A stretch of 64,000 nt of DNA from CALFUK01 sp964450495 (lineage in GTDB: Bacteria; Bacteroidota; Bacteroidia; Chitinophagales; Saprospiraceae). Positions within the stretch are counted from its first letter, which is position 1. The number at the start of each line of letters is the position of its first letter. The translations under genes were made by a program, and so were the position numbers. Shown here in pieces: positions 11,301 through 18,188 of this stretch. The notes under the pieces are model-generated. The model ran no database searches. It was given only the letters and a program-made list of their open reading frames with translations, and was not told the origin of the DNA. Location of the stretch: the NCBI GenBank assembly GCA_964450495.1, contig CAYVFU010000012.1, positions 5,278 to 69,277 on the forward strand, given 5' to 3'.

Positions 11301-11607
11301 CAAAAGTCAGATCACCTTTATTGAGAAACAGCTTGTTCTGCACCATATTGCCTGTGAGAACGACGTCTTCCAAACCATCGTTATTAATGTCAATAACACC
11401 AACACCAGCTCCATTATAGAAGTAATCAAAGTCCAATAAGTTAAACTTGGTTGACAAATCTACTGTCAGATCATTAGAGAATTGAAGACCTGATGACTCG
11501 GCTGGCACCTCAGAAAATAGTTGAGCTGAATAGGAGTTATCCATCTTGGTTGCTTCACATGACCAAAGCAAACAAACAATTGTTATTAAACTAAACCTGC
11601 GCGTCAT
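8314..11607 (-). CDS. FG-GAP/VCBS-repeat lipoprotein with ASPIC/UnbV domain
   Basis: The ATG at 11607 gives 1097 residues starting MTRRFSLITIVCLLWSCEAT, a lipoprotein signal with Cys 17; an in-frame TTG 12 nt upstream is less likely. The body is many FG-GAP/VCBS-type repeats recognisable by Asp-rich DxNxDGxxD calcium-binding-like loops (for example DINNDGLEDVV, DVNSDGFSDIY, DMDKDGDLDCF, DYDGDGDQDII). A central ASPIC/UnbV domain (about residues 520-600) contains VRGYRSSVTPEIILGLGD and IEWADG. Such proteins fold as beta-propellers, sit on the outer membrane or outside, and are abundant in Bacteroidota; their ligands are mostly unknown. Its 4-nt overlap with pdxJ is a coupling with no functional explanation that I can see. 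It is divergent from cdsA. Confidence 0.9.
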   Translation of the reverse strand: MTRRFSLITIVCLLWSCEATKMDNSYSAQLFSEVPAESSGLQFSNDLTVDLSTKFNLLDFDYFYNGAGVGVIDINNDGLEDVVLTGNMVQNKLFLNKGDLTFEDISEQSGINIGKAWSNGVSIADVNSDGFSDIYISQGGPHEESKRKNLLFINNGDLTFSEKASEYGLADAGISTQSAFFDMDKDGDLDCFVMNESILYGYDPVAFLRRLASNENDSRMSLSRLYRNDGGTFSDVGIESGISKPSFGLGLAVADINGDSNLDIYVANDYYLPDAMYINQGDGTFKDEIKKRTQQISMFGMGVDIEDIDQDGYNDIFVLDMAANDHVRSKTLMASMDVRQFDMLVNKLRFHHQYMFNSLMVNKGDNTFKNLSQLAGIAKSDWSWAVLIQDYDLDGNKDVFITNGYRKYGLDNDFKLDVIEAKQKYNGRVPLNVKQELYASIPEGKLPNLMYSNKGGLELQNATEDWGFNSPSFSNGAAHADFDNDGDLDLIINNIDQQAMLYENNAVQIGNNFLKIKFNNDPESSFARVTAVSNSGKKFIGESKRVRGYRSSVTPEIILGLGDESEISTLKIEWADGTVQTQENVGINQTILVSKNNAIANKDDEINPVFTTASNATFGLNYFHQENSFDDFEKEILLPMRQSTLGPQLAVFDANNDGNEDVIVGGSSGFATSLFIQKESKFTKKEISAFSRDDIYEDAHITPIDIDFDGDHDLLITSGGNAFEQGQGYYQNRLYLNDGKGGFTRSVQPELENSDVHTSKALSLDIDGDGKMELFIANRILPQKYPVHAPAVIYSWSDKFLKLETDKYCDGCEAFGIINDAVVTDYDGDGDQDIIAVGEWSGIGLFENKNGKLELQNDLLDQTGWWYSILETDANQDGRPDYIIGNLGLNSKYKATAEKPFKIFASDFDENGSHDVVLSNKYKDEYVPLRGKECSSQQMPFIKEKYPSYEGFANASLIDVYGSKIDDAYEREVNDFKSIVLINNPSGFEIKPLPIEAQEFPILTSTEMDVNQDGVKDILIAGNIYQTEVETPRLDSGSGLVLLANATGNYQAMSLNKSGLNVTGDVKSLVRITLENDTQILIAGKNQGLLQIIKFQQ

Positions 11608-11658
11608 AAATTTGTACAAAATTAACCATTCCTACCTATTCTACATACCTTGCGTCCT

Positions 11659-12480
11659 ATGGATAAAAATCTTAGACAACGGTTGATCTCCGGAGTCATT
11701 ATGGTAGTGCTTTTTTTATCGCTATTACTCTATTCATCAGCGACAGCTCAAGCGCTTTTTATCATTATTATGCTGTCAATGATCTATGAGTACTGTGCCA
11801 TCACTTTAGCTGGCGTAACAAGTGCGTTCACCTATGTATTTACATCCATTTTAGCAGCAATAGGACTCATAATATTAGGTGTTTACCGCTATGGAAACGA
11901 TTCAACAACCGAAATAGTGAATATAATTTCAGTAATCTATATTTTAATTCTAATTGCAATACTATTCCTTCAAAAGAAAACTGCCCAAAATAGGTTTATT
12001 GTCTTACAAGCTCTGCTTTACATTTGCTTTCCTATTATGGTTTTGCTTTATTGGATAAAGGAAACTGACGATTATAGAATGATTTTGTTTTCTGTATTTG
12101 CGATGATTTGGATAAGTGATATTGCAGCATATTTTACGGGGAAGCAATTTGGAAAACGAAAACTCTTTGAAAAAATATCACCGAAAAAGACTTGGGCTGG
12201 CTTTTTAGGTGCCGGTGTATTTACACTATTGGCTAGCTATGGAGCTTATCAATTCGTAGGACAATATTCAATAATCTCTTGGCTTATTATTGGGTTTATA
12301 GTGTGGATTAGCGGTAGTTTAGGTGATTTGGTGGAATCGGCTCTAAAGCGACATTATCAAATTAAAGATTCGGGCACCTTATTGGTGGGTCACGGTGGTT
12401 TTTTAGACAGACTTGATAGTTTTATTTTTGTCATACCTTTTGTTTTATTGTTTATAAATATATTTCTAGATGCTTCATAG
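11659..12480 (+). CDS. cdsA: Phosphatidate cytidylyltransferase (CDP-diacylglycerol synthase)
   Basis: Start chosen at the ATG at 11659 (MDKNLRQRLISGVIM); the frame is also open from a TTG three codons earlier. The protein of 273 residues is strongly hydrophobic, with about seven or eight membrane segments. The C-terminal CDP-DAG synthase signature is intact: GSLGDLVESALKRHYQIKDS followed by GHGGFLDRLDS. The enzyme makes CDP-diacylglycerol from phosphatidate and CTP at the inner membrane, the entry point to phosphatidylethanolamine and phosphatidylglycerol. It overlaps the downstream psd gene by 11 nt, so the two steps of phospholipid synthesis are translationally coupled. Phosphatidylserine synthase, the step between them, is not in the window. 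Confidence 0.96.
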   Translation: MDKNLRQRLISGVIMVVLFLSLLLYSSATAQALFIIIMLSMIYEYCAITLAGVTSAFTYVFTSILAAIGLIILGVYRYGNDSTTEIVNIISVIYILILIAILFLQKKTAQNRFIVLQALLYICFPIMVLLYWIKETDDYRMILFSVFAMIWISDIAAYFTGKQFGKRKLFEKISPKKTWAGFLGAGVFTLLASYGAYQFVGQYSIISWLIIGFIVWISGSLGDLVESALKRHYQIKDSGTLLVGHGGFLDRLDSFIFVIPFVLLFINIFLDAS

Positions 12481-13126
12481 AGAAGGAAAATCCATTTTTG
12501 CCATACTTATTGGCAGTCTAATATTATTAATCTGGGCTGTGGGACAAGCGTCTGGAATCTGGTCTATACTTCTTTGGTTCTTATTGGCTTTTGTGGTGTT
12601 TATGTTGGTATTTAGTATTCAATTTTTTAGAAATCCGAAACGGCCAATCTCTTCAGTCGATAATTCCAAAATCTATTCGCCTGCCGATGGTAAAGTCGTC
12701 GTGATTGAAGAAACAGTAGAGCACGAATATTTTAAGGACAAACGACTGCAAGTATCCATTTTCATGTCTCCACTGAACGTGCATGCGAATAGAGTACCCG
12801 TAAGTGGAAAAGTACAATTAGCAAAATATCACAAAGGAAAATACCTTGTTGCTTGGCACCCAAAATCGTCAACAGAAAACGAAAGAACAACTACGGTGAT
12901 TAAAACTGCTGATGGGAAGGAAATTCTTGTAAGGCAAATTGCTGGCGCAGTGGCTAGACGAATCAGAAATTATATGTCCGAAGGACAAGCCGTGACACAA
13001 GGAGAAGAACTGGGTTTTATAAAATTTGGTTCGAGATCAGATATATTTTTACCTGTTGGTACGAAAGTTACTGTTGAATTGGATCAAATGGTGAAAGGGA
13101 ATATTGATGTGATTGCGGAGTGGTAG
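12470..13126 (+). CDS. psd: Phosphatidylserine decarboxylase proenzyme (short bacterial type)
   Basis: A protein of 218 residues with two N-terminal membrane segments (about 8-25 and 28-50), then the PSD core: PKRPISS, YSPADGKVVVIEE, IFMSPLNVHANRVPVSGKV and the self-cleavage region FGSRSDIFLP. Ser 188 in the GS pair is the expected site of autocleavage to the pyruvoyl cofactor. The short length and the GSR context (rather than LGST) match the archaetidylserine/short PSD subfamily common in Bacteroidota. It decarboxylates phosphatidylserine to phosphatidylethanolamine. It begins inside the end of cdsA (11-nt overlap). Confidence 0.95.
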   Translation: MLHREGKSIFAILIGSLILLIWAVGQASGIWSILLWFLLAFVVFMLVFSIQFFRNPKRPISSVDNSKIYSPADGKVVVIEETVEHEYFKDKRLQVSIFMSPLNVHANRVPVSGKVQLAKYHKGKYLVAWHPKSSTENERTTTVIKTADGKEILVRQIAGAVARRIRNYMSEGQAVTQGEELGFIKFGSRSDIFLPVGTKVTVELDQMVKGNIDVIAEW

Positions 13127-13145
13127 GTTCAAGAGATATATGAAG

Positions 13146-13538
13146 CCCAATGGGTCATGACCCAATGTCATTTAGTTAAGAAATAAATCCTTATATAAAA
13201 GCTTCGGAGTAGCGATATATATAAAGTCCCGCAGCGGCAACGTCGTGGGATTAACTACATTAGAATGAGAACGCCATTGGCGCGCGTTTTTGATTCAAAA
13301 ACCGTGACAATGGAATATCTACCTGTTAATCAAATTATTATATATTATGATAATTAAATTTGTCATGATTTTTTCAAGAATCCCGCCAAATTGTGTCACC
13401 ATCTAATAATACACCGTAGGATGAATCCTATGGCTATCTATATGTCGCTTCTCTGAAGCTCGTGAATTGTTTAGGCTGTAAATAGTGTCCAATTTTCTGG
13501 TGCCTAATTGAAATGACATTGGGTCATGACGCATTAGA
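13146..13538. repeat. Nested inverted-repeat intergenic element (MITE/REP-like)
   Basis: The 483-nt gap between psd and hemH (convergent genes) is built of nested palindromes. Outer arms: GTCATGACCCAATGTCATTT at 13154-13173 is repeated perfectly as its reverse complement at 13511-13530, and the match extends about 4 more bases beyond one mismatch. Inner arms: 13200-13221 matches the reverse complement of 13439-13460 at 19 of 22 positions (AGCTTC-GAG--AGCGA core). Local hairpins: CCGTAGGAT/ATCCTATGG (13414-13433) and a central palindrome around 13273-13312 with GTTTTTGA/TCAAAAAC flanked by CCATTG/CAATGG. No ORF is present. The form suggests a non-autonomous mobile or REP-type repeat. Confidence 0.7.
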
Positions 13539-13609
13539 GACACATACACGCACACTGGAGAAAGATAATCATGCCCCATTGGAGTCTGGTGTTATGACCT
13601 ATTGGACTT

Positions 13610-14608
13610 TTATCTTACCATGTTTGCAATAAAATCAATCCATGCCGGATCGTCATTAAGACTAGCCACAAGATCTAACTTCTCCCCTCCTGCCTCTATG
13701 AATTCTTCCTTATACTCGTATCCAATTTCGATCGTGGTCTCTAAACAATCTGCGATGAATGCTGGAGAGAAACAAAGAATTTTTTTATTGCCTTTAGCAA
13801 GCTGCTGCTCTAACACTTCATCCGTATATGGGTGAAGCCATCGCTCTGGACCAAAGCGGCTCTGATAAGCAACTGTAAAATCCTGATCCTTCAAGCCTAA
13901 GTCCTGAGCTATGGCATAAGCTGTTGCGTGGCATTGGGCTGAATAACATAAATTATTCTGAGGGACAATGCTTTTGCAACACTGTCCATCGCATTTACAA
14001 TAGTTATTTTCTTTTTTTAGATATCGTTCTGGAACACCGTGAAAAGAGAAAATAAAATGGTCATATTCTTCTAGATTATATTGTCTGGCATTCTTACTGT
14101 AGATTTTGATTATCTCTGGATTATCATAATATGAACTGATGAATTTTAGACCAGGTAATTGCTCTCTCATCCTCATTAAACTCATTACTTCTTCAAATAC
14201 TGACCCTGTAGTTGCAGAAGCGTATTGAGGAAATAAAGGAAATATGGTAATGTCCGTGACGAAAGATTCTCTTAATTTCTTGAGCGCTGACTCAATAGAA
14301 GGATTTTGATAGCGCATGGCTAATTCAACATGGTAGTCTTCTCCCAATATTTCCTGCACACCATTTGCCACTCGCTCTCCATACACCTTTAAGGGGGACC
14401 CTTCATCCATCCAAAGTTGATCATACAATTTGGCAACTTTAGGGGAACGGATGGGAACAATAATCCCCTGAAATAAGGCATAACGAAGTGGCCAAAATAA
14501 GTCGATAACTCGCCTATCTGTTAAAAATTGATTCAAATAGGTTTTAAGTCCTTTCTTTGTAGGAGCATCTGGAGTTCCGAGATTGACAAGTAATACACCT
14601 TTTTTCAT
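13610..14608 (-). CDS. hemH: Ferrochelatase
   Basis: A protein of 332 residues starting MKKGVLLVNLGTPDAPT, the classic ferrochelatase N-terminus. His 190 in FSFHGVPERY and the acidic stretch AFIADCLETTIEIGYEYKEEF are the expected metal and proton-handling elements. The enzyme inserts Fe2+ into protoporphyrin IX to make protohaem. After the catalytic His there is a Cys-rich insertion with Cys at about 204, 206, 210, 211, 221 and 226 (YCKCDGQCCKS, then LCYSAQC). This recalls microbial ferrochelatases that carry a [2Fe-2S] cluster, but cluster binding here is inference. The gene is divergent from surE and shares a 134-nt intergenic region with it. Confidence 0.96.
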   Translation of the reverse strand: MKKGVLLVNLGTPDAPTKKGLKTYLNQFLTDRRVIDLFWPLRYALFQGIIVPIRSPKVAKLYDQLWMDEGSPLKVYGERVANGVQEILGEDYHVELAMRYQNPSIESALKKLRESFVTDITIFPLFPQYASATTGSVFEEVMSLMRMREQLPGLKFISSYYDNPEIIKIYSKNARQYNLEEYDHFIFSFHGVPERYLKKENNYCKCDGQCCKSIVPQNNLCYSAQCHATAYAIAQDLGLKDQDFTVAYQSRFGPERWLHPYTDEVLEQQLAKGNKKILCFSPAFIADCLETTIEIGYEYKEEFIEAGGEKLDLVASLNDDPAWIDFIANMVR

Positions 14609-14718
14609 TGCACAACGATACTAAAACCCACTAACATTTACATAATTTGAATGTTCATTAGAATAAAAGAAACCTTGGCAAGGAAGCATAGATTTTCGAA
14701 AGACAAGCTAGATTATGG

Positions 14719-14726
14719 TAGTTTTG
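14719..14726 (+). promoter_or_regulatory. Bacteroidota-type -7 promoter box for surE
   Basis: TAGTTTTG is an exact match to TAnnTTTG. The expected transcription start, about six bases downstream, would leave a leader of roughly 10 nt before the surE ATG at 14743. A TTTCG about 20 nt upstream is a weak -33 candidate. Confidence 0.55.
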
Positions 14727-14742
14727 CAGTAAATATAGCGCA

Positions 14743-15516
14743 ATGGATAAACCTAACATATTGGTCGTTAATGATGATGGAATTACTGCACCTGGGATCG
14801 GAGCTCTCATTGAAGTAGCACAAGAATTTGGGACAGTATATGTCATGGCACCAGATAAACCTCAATCTGGACAAGGGCATGCGATTACTATCCATGATCC
14901 AATTTGGGTGAATAAGGTGGAACACTATCCAGGCATTGAAGCTTATGAATGCAGTGGCACACCTGTAGATTGCGTTAAAATAGCAAGACACGTTTTTTTT
15001 GAAAAAATCAACTTTGATTTGTGTGTTTCTGGCATTAATCATGGGTCCAATGCTGCCATAAACATCATTTACTCAGGGACAATGTCCGCAGCCATGGAAG
15101 CCAGTATTGCTGGGATTCCTTCCATTGGATTTTCTTTGATGAATGTGGCGCATGATGCAAATTTTGACGGCTCAAAATACTATGCTAGAAAGATTATTGC
15201 CTTCGCATTGTCTCATAAGTTTGAACATGCGAATTTGTTGAATGTAAATATTCCAGATCTACCTATAGATCAGATAAAAGGAATGCGAATTTGCGAACAA
15301 GGAAAATCTGGGTGGGTGGAAGAATTTGTAGAATCAAAAGATCCCAGAGGAAAACCCTATTATTGGATGTCAGGTCATTTTTTACTCAATGAAGAATCCC
15401 CAGATTCGGACATCAATGCTTTGGGCAATTCATTTGTCTCTATTGTTCCATCGATGCATGACCTAACTAGCTATCCTTCATTAGATGAACTCAAAAAATT
15501 AAATAGCGATGAATAG
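14743..15516 (+). CDS. surE: 5'/3'-nucleotidase SurE
   Basis: A protein of 257 residues with the SurE fold signatures: ILVVNDDGITAPGI (the Asp-Asp metal pair at residues 11-12), APDKPQSGQGHAITI with the conserved Ser, and CVSGINHGSNAAINIIYSGT with the Asn metal ligand. SurE removes phosphate from nucleoside 5'- and 3'-monophosphates and is a cytoplasmic divalent-metal enzyme linked to stationary-phase survival. It is the first gene of a tightly packed plus-strand group; the next gene starts 8 nt before its stop codon. An exact TAnnTTTG box lies just upstream. Confidence 0.96.
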   Translation: MDKPNILVVNDDGITAPGIGALIEVAQEFGTVYVMAPDKPQSGQGHAITIHDPIWVNKVEHYPGIEAYECSGTPVDCVKIARHVFFEKINFDLCVSGINHGSNAAINIIYSGTMSAAMEASIAGIPSIGFSLMNVAHDANFDGSKYYARKIIAFALSHKFEHANLLNVNIPDLPIDQIKGMRICEQGKSGWVEEFVESKDPRGKPYYWMSGHFLLNEESPDSDINALGNSFVSIVPSMHDLTSYPSLDELKKLNSDE

Positions 15517-15829
15517 AATATCCATTCATAGAGGCAATGTATTTGTGGCATTTTTTATGGGAATCTTCTTGCCGTGTGCTGGATTTTATCTTGTGCAATG
15601 GTTGTTTCAATTGGCGGAAGCGCAAGGAATGGTCGATGCAGCTTCTTCGAGTATTGGGAGTCGTCGCTTCAGAACAACTTGCTTAATTGCTATTTGCATA
15701 AACCTTCTTCCACTACAAGTTTTTCAACGGCGCAAAGAGAATAAAAGTGTTAGAGGTCTCGTCATAGCTACAGTGCTTTTGGCTTTTGTTTGGGTCATCT
15801 ACTTCTACGAATCTTTATTCACATCATGA
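15509..15829 (+). CDS. Small membrane protein of unknown function
   Basis: A protein of 106 residues that I do not recognise as a named family. It has about three hydrophobic segments (roughly residues 11-35, 54-70 and 82-103), with basic residues between the second and third (FQRRKENKSVRG), consistent with a small inner-membrane protein. It is embedded in an overlapping cluster: its start overlaps surE by 8 nt and its stop overlaps the lpxB start (ATGA at 15826-15829). This tight coupling supports a real gene. Proximity to lpxB could hint at an envelope role, but nothing in the sequence proves it. Confidence 0.75.
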   Translation: MNRISIHRGNVFVAFFMGIFLPCAGFYLVQWLFQLAEAQGMVDAASSSIGSRRFRTTCLIAICINLLPLQVFQRRKENKSVRGLVIATVLLAFVWVIYFYESLFTS

Positions 15830-16902
15830 ATAAAAAGATCTTCATCATAGCTGGTGAATCTTCTGGAGATATCTATGGGTCTTACTTAATAAAATTGATC
15901 AAACAAACTGCTCCCAATACTGAAATACATGCTTGGGGTGGAGACAAAATGAAGTCGGCTGGAGCAACAATTAAGACACACATACGTGATCTCTCGATCA
16001 TGGGGATTGTTGAAGTTATTAAGAATCTTGGGACAATTAAGACGCTACTTGCAACGTGTAAAAAGGACATCAAACAACTAGATCCAGATACTGTCATTTT
16101 CATTGACTATCCGGGATTTAATCTGAGAATGGCAAAATGGGCCAAGCTTCAAAACATCACAACGATACAATACATCTCACCCAAAGTCTGGGCATGGAAA
16201 GAATCAAGAGTCAAGACCATAAAAGCGACCATCGATCACTTGATCTGTATTTTCCCTTTCGAGGTGGAATTTTATCAAACCTACAGCATGAAGGCTCTTT
16301 ATTTTGGCAACCCATTAAGCAAGCTTATTGCCGAGAAGAATTGCAACCCATTGGAAAAACGGACCTCATACCCTGCTATTGGTATAATGCCTGGAAGTAG
16401 AAAACAAGAACTCAGATTCATAATGCCATTATTGGTCGACTTTATCAATACTCACCAATCGTTTGAATTTTATATCGGACAGATGAGTTTGCTACCTAAG
16501 GATCTATATCTCAAAGATCAGATTACAAACCCCAACACGCATTTTATCATAGATAGTCCGAATGATATCTTAAGTGGTGTTGACCTGATGATAAATACTT
16601 CTGGAACAATCACACTTGAAACACTATTCTATAAAAAGCCTCAAGTAGTTGTCTATAAAGCTCATGCACTCGGATTTATGCTATTCAAACAATTGGTAAA
16701 GCTCCCGTATATCTCATTACCAAATATCATTGGAAAACGATCTGTTGTAACAGAACTCATACAAGAGGACTTTACTGTGGAATCACTCTCTACTGAAGTG
16801 CAAAGGATTCAGTCTAATACTGAAGTTATTGATTATGATAAAGTTTTGGAAGATTTGGATGTTCGCGACGAAAAGTTGTTAGTCAGCTATTTGTTGAAAT
16901 GA
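15826..16902 (+). CDS. lpxB: Lipid-A-disaccharide synthase
   Basis: Start placed at the ATG at 15826 (MNKKIFIIAGESSGDIYGS); the frame is open further upstream but lies inside the previous gene. The protein of 358 residues has the LpxB hallmarks: AGESSGD near the N-terminus, AWGGDKM, the MGIVEVI segment, YISPKVWAWKESRV and MPGSRKQE, followed by the SGTITLETLFYKKPQVVVYK sugar-nucleotide region. LpxB joins UDP-diacylglucosamine and lipid X to form the lipid A disaccharide at the inner-membrane surface. It ends a surE-membrane protein-lpxB cluster. A 12-bp hairpin with one mismatch follows the stop codon. Confidence 0.96.
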   Translation: MNKKIFIIAGESSGDIYGSYLIKLIKQTAPNTEIHAWGGDKMKSAGATIKTHIRDLSIMGIVEVIKNLGTIKTLLATCKKDIKQLDPDTVIFIDYPGFNLRMAKWAKLQNITTIQYISPKVWAWKESRVKTIKATIDHLICIFPFEVEFYQTYSMKALYFGNPLSKLIAEKNCNPLEKRTSYPAIGIMPGSRKQELRFIMPLLVDFINTHQSFEFYIGQMSLLPKDLYLKDQITNPNTHFIIDSPNDILSGVDLMINTSGTITLETLFYKKPQVVVYKAHALGFMLFKQLVKLPYISLPNIIGKRSVVTELIQEDFTVESLSTEVQRIQSNTEVIDYDKVLEDLDVRDEKLLVSYLLK

Positions 16903-16905
16903 AAA

Positions 16906-16935
16906 AAGGTTACTTAAAATTAATTAAGCAACCTT
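16906..16935 (+). terminator. Hairpin after lpxB, possible terminator
   Basis: AAGGTTACTTAA (16906-16917) pairs with TTAAGCAACCTT (16924-16935) with one A-C mismatch and a 6-nt loop. There is no clear T-run afterwards, so termination is only possible. Confidence 0.4.
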
Positions 16936-17118
16936 CACATAAATTAACACCTTTTAACTATGATACAAATATAGACTGAATCATAAGTTCTGTAAACTAC
17001 AAGTAAACAACAACCCACTACAAAATGTCTACATGATGGTTTTTGTGGAATTAGTGATATAAAATCAACCCATATATCGTAATCGACAGCCGTTTCGTTA
17101 CATACATTTATTAATAAC

Positions 17119-17126
17119 TATATTTG
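17119..17126 (+). promoter_or_regulatory. Bacteroidota-type -7 promoter box for the desaturase gene
   Basis: TATATTTG matches TAnnTTTG exactly. A TTTCG about 20 nt upstream is a plausible -33 element. The predicted start of transcription, near 17132, is only a few bases before the TTG start codons at 17135 and 17141, so the message would be leaderless or nearly so. Confidence 0.6.
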
Positions 17127-17134
17127 CAAAAATT

Positions 17135-18184
17135 TTGCTCTTGAAAACGCCATTCACAGACGAAGAAATAAGAGAGTCCCTCAAAAATTGGAAGGAAATC
17201 ATCGCTAAATACCAAAAGCCTGATACTTACAAAGCAGTAATACAGATCATCAATTCCTTTGGTCCATATTTCGCGCTATGGGTACTTATGTATTTTAGTT
17301 TAAACTGGTCCTACTGGATTACATTAGGCTTAGCCGTTGTAAATGCATTTTTCTTAGTACGGATATTTATCATTCAACACGATTGCGGTCATCAATCCTT
17401 CTTTAGTTCGAAAAAATGGAATAATACTGTGGGACTAGTGTGTAGTTTTTTCAGTGCTATTCCTTATAAATATTGGGCTAAAGTGCATAACCATCATCAT
17501 GGGCATAATGGTCAACTTGAAATGCAACACAGAGATATCGGTGATATAAAATTTCTTACAGTAGAAGAATATGCAAAGTTACCAGGTTGGAGAAAATTTG
17601 GTTACAGAGTTTTCAGGCTTCCAGTTTTCTTATTTGGCATTGCACCATTTATATATCTGACAATCTCAAATAGATATCCTTTTTTCAATCTCAAAGGCTG
17701 GAGATCAATACGGATATCTCAAGTAATCAATAATGTAAGTATGATTGCTATTTATGTCTGCCTTTCTTTTTTTCTAGGTTGGAAGCAGTTTTTAATGATA
17801 CAATTTCCTATCGTATTCATTTTTAGTATTATAGCCTTTTGGTTTTTCTATGTCCAACATCAACATGAAGAAACCTACAAACAATGGCAAAACAGTTGGG
17901 ATTTCTTAATTGCCTCTTTGAGAGGTGCTACTTATTACAAGCTCCCTAAACTCTTTCAATGGCTGACTGGCAACATTGGTTTTCATCATATACATCATTT
18001 AAGTTCGCTGATCCCGAATTATCAGTTACAGAAATGTTACAAAGAAAATCCTATACTAAACAAGTACGTCACCACAGTTACCTTCAGAGAAAGTCTAAAG
18101 TGCATACACAATAAACTTTGGGATCAAAAGGAACAAAAAATGATTAGCTTTAAAGACTATCGTAAGTTTTACAAAGCTAGCTAG
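17135..18184 (+). CDS. Membrane fatty-acid desaturase with TTG start
   Basis: A protein of 349 residues with no ATG near the N-terminus: the first possible starts are TTG at 17135 and TTG at 17141, and the next Met is dozens of residues into the conserved part. Three histidine boxes of integral-membrane acyl desaturases are present: HDCGHQ, HNHHHGH and HHIHHL, plus a QHQHEE segment before the third. Four or more membrane segments flank them. The family introduces double bonds into acyl chains of lipids using a di-iron centre and O2, adjusting membrane fluidity. The regiospecificity cannot be assigned from sequence alone. A promoter box sits directly upstream. The FGE-like lipoprotein gene starts 4 nt after this stop codon, suggesting an operon. 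Confidence 0.9.
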   Translation: MLLKTPFTDEEIRESLKNWKEIIAKYQKPDTYKAVIQIINSFGPYFALWVLMYFSLNWSYWITLGLAVVNAFFLVRIFIIQHDCGHQSFFSSKKWNNTVGLVCSFFSAIPYKYWAKVHNHHHGHNGQLEMQHRDIGDIKFLTVEEYAKLPGWRKFGYRVFRLPVFLFGIAPFIYLTISNRYPFFNLKGWRSIRISQVINNVSMIAIYVCLSFFLGWKQFLMIQFPIVFIFSIIAFWFFYVQHQHEETYKQWQNSWDFLIASLRGATYYKLPKLFQWLTGNIGFHHIHHLSSLIPNYQLQKCYKENPILNKYVTTVTFRESLKCIHNKLWDQKEQKMISFKDYRKFYKAS

Positions 18185-18188
18185 ATTG

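Noticed and set aside
14658..15042. Minus-strand ORFs opposite the surE start
   Set aside because: They lie antisense to a well-defined surE gene and its promoter region.
16906..16935. Riboswitch or long leader for the desaturase gene
   Set aside because: The hairpin follows the lpxB stop and a promoter box lies much closer to the desaturase start; no aptamer-like structure was seen.
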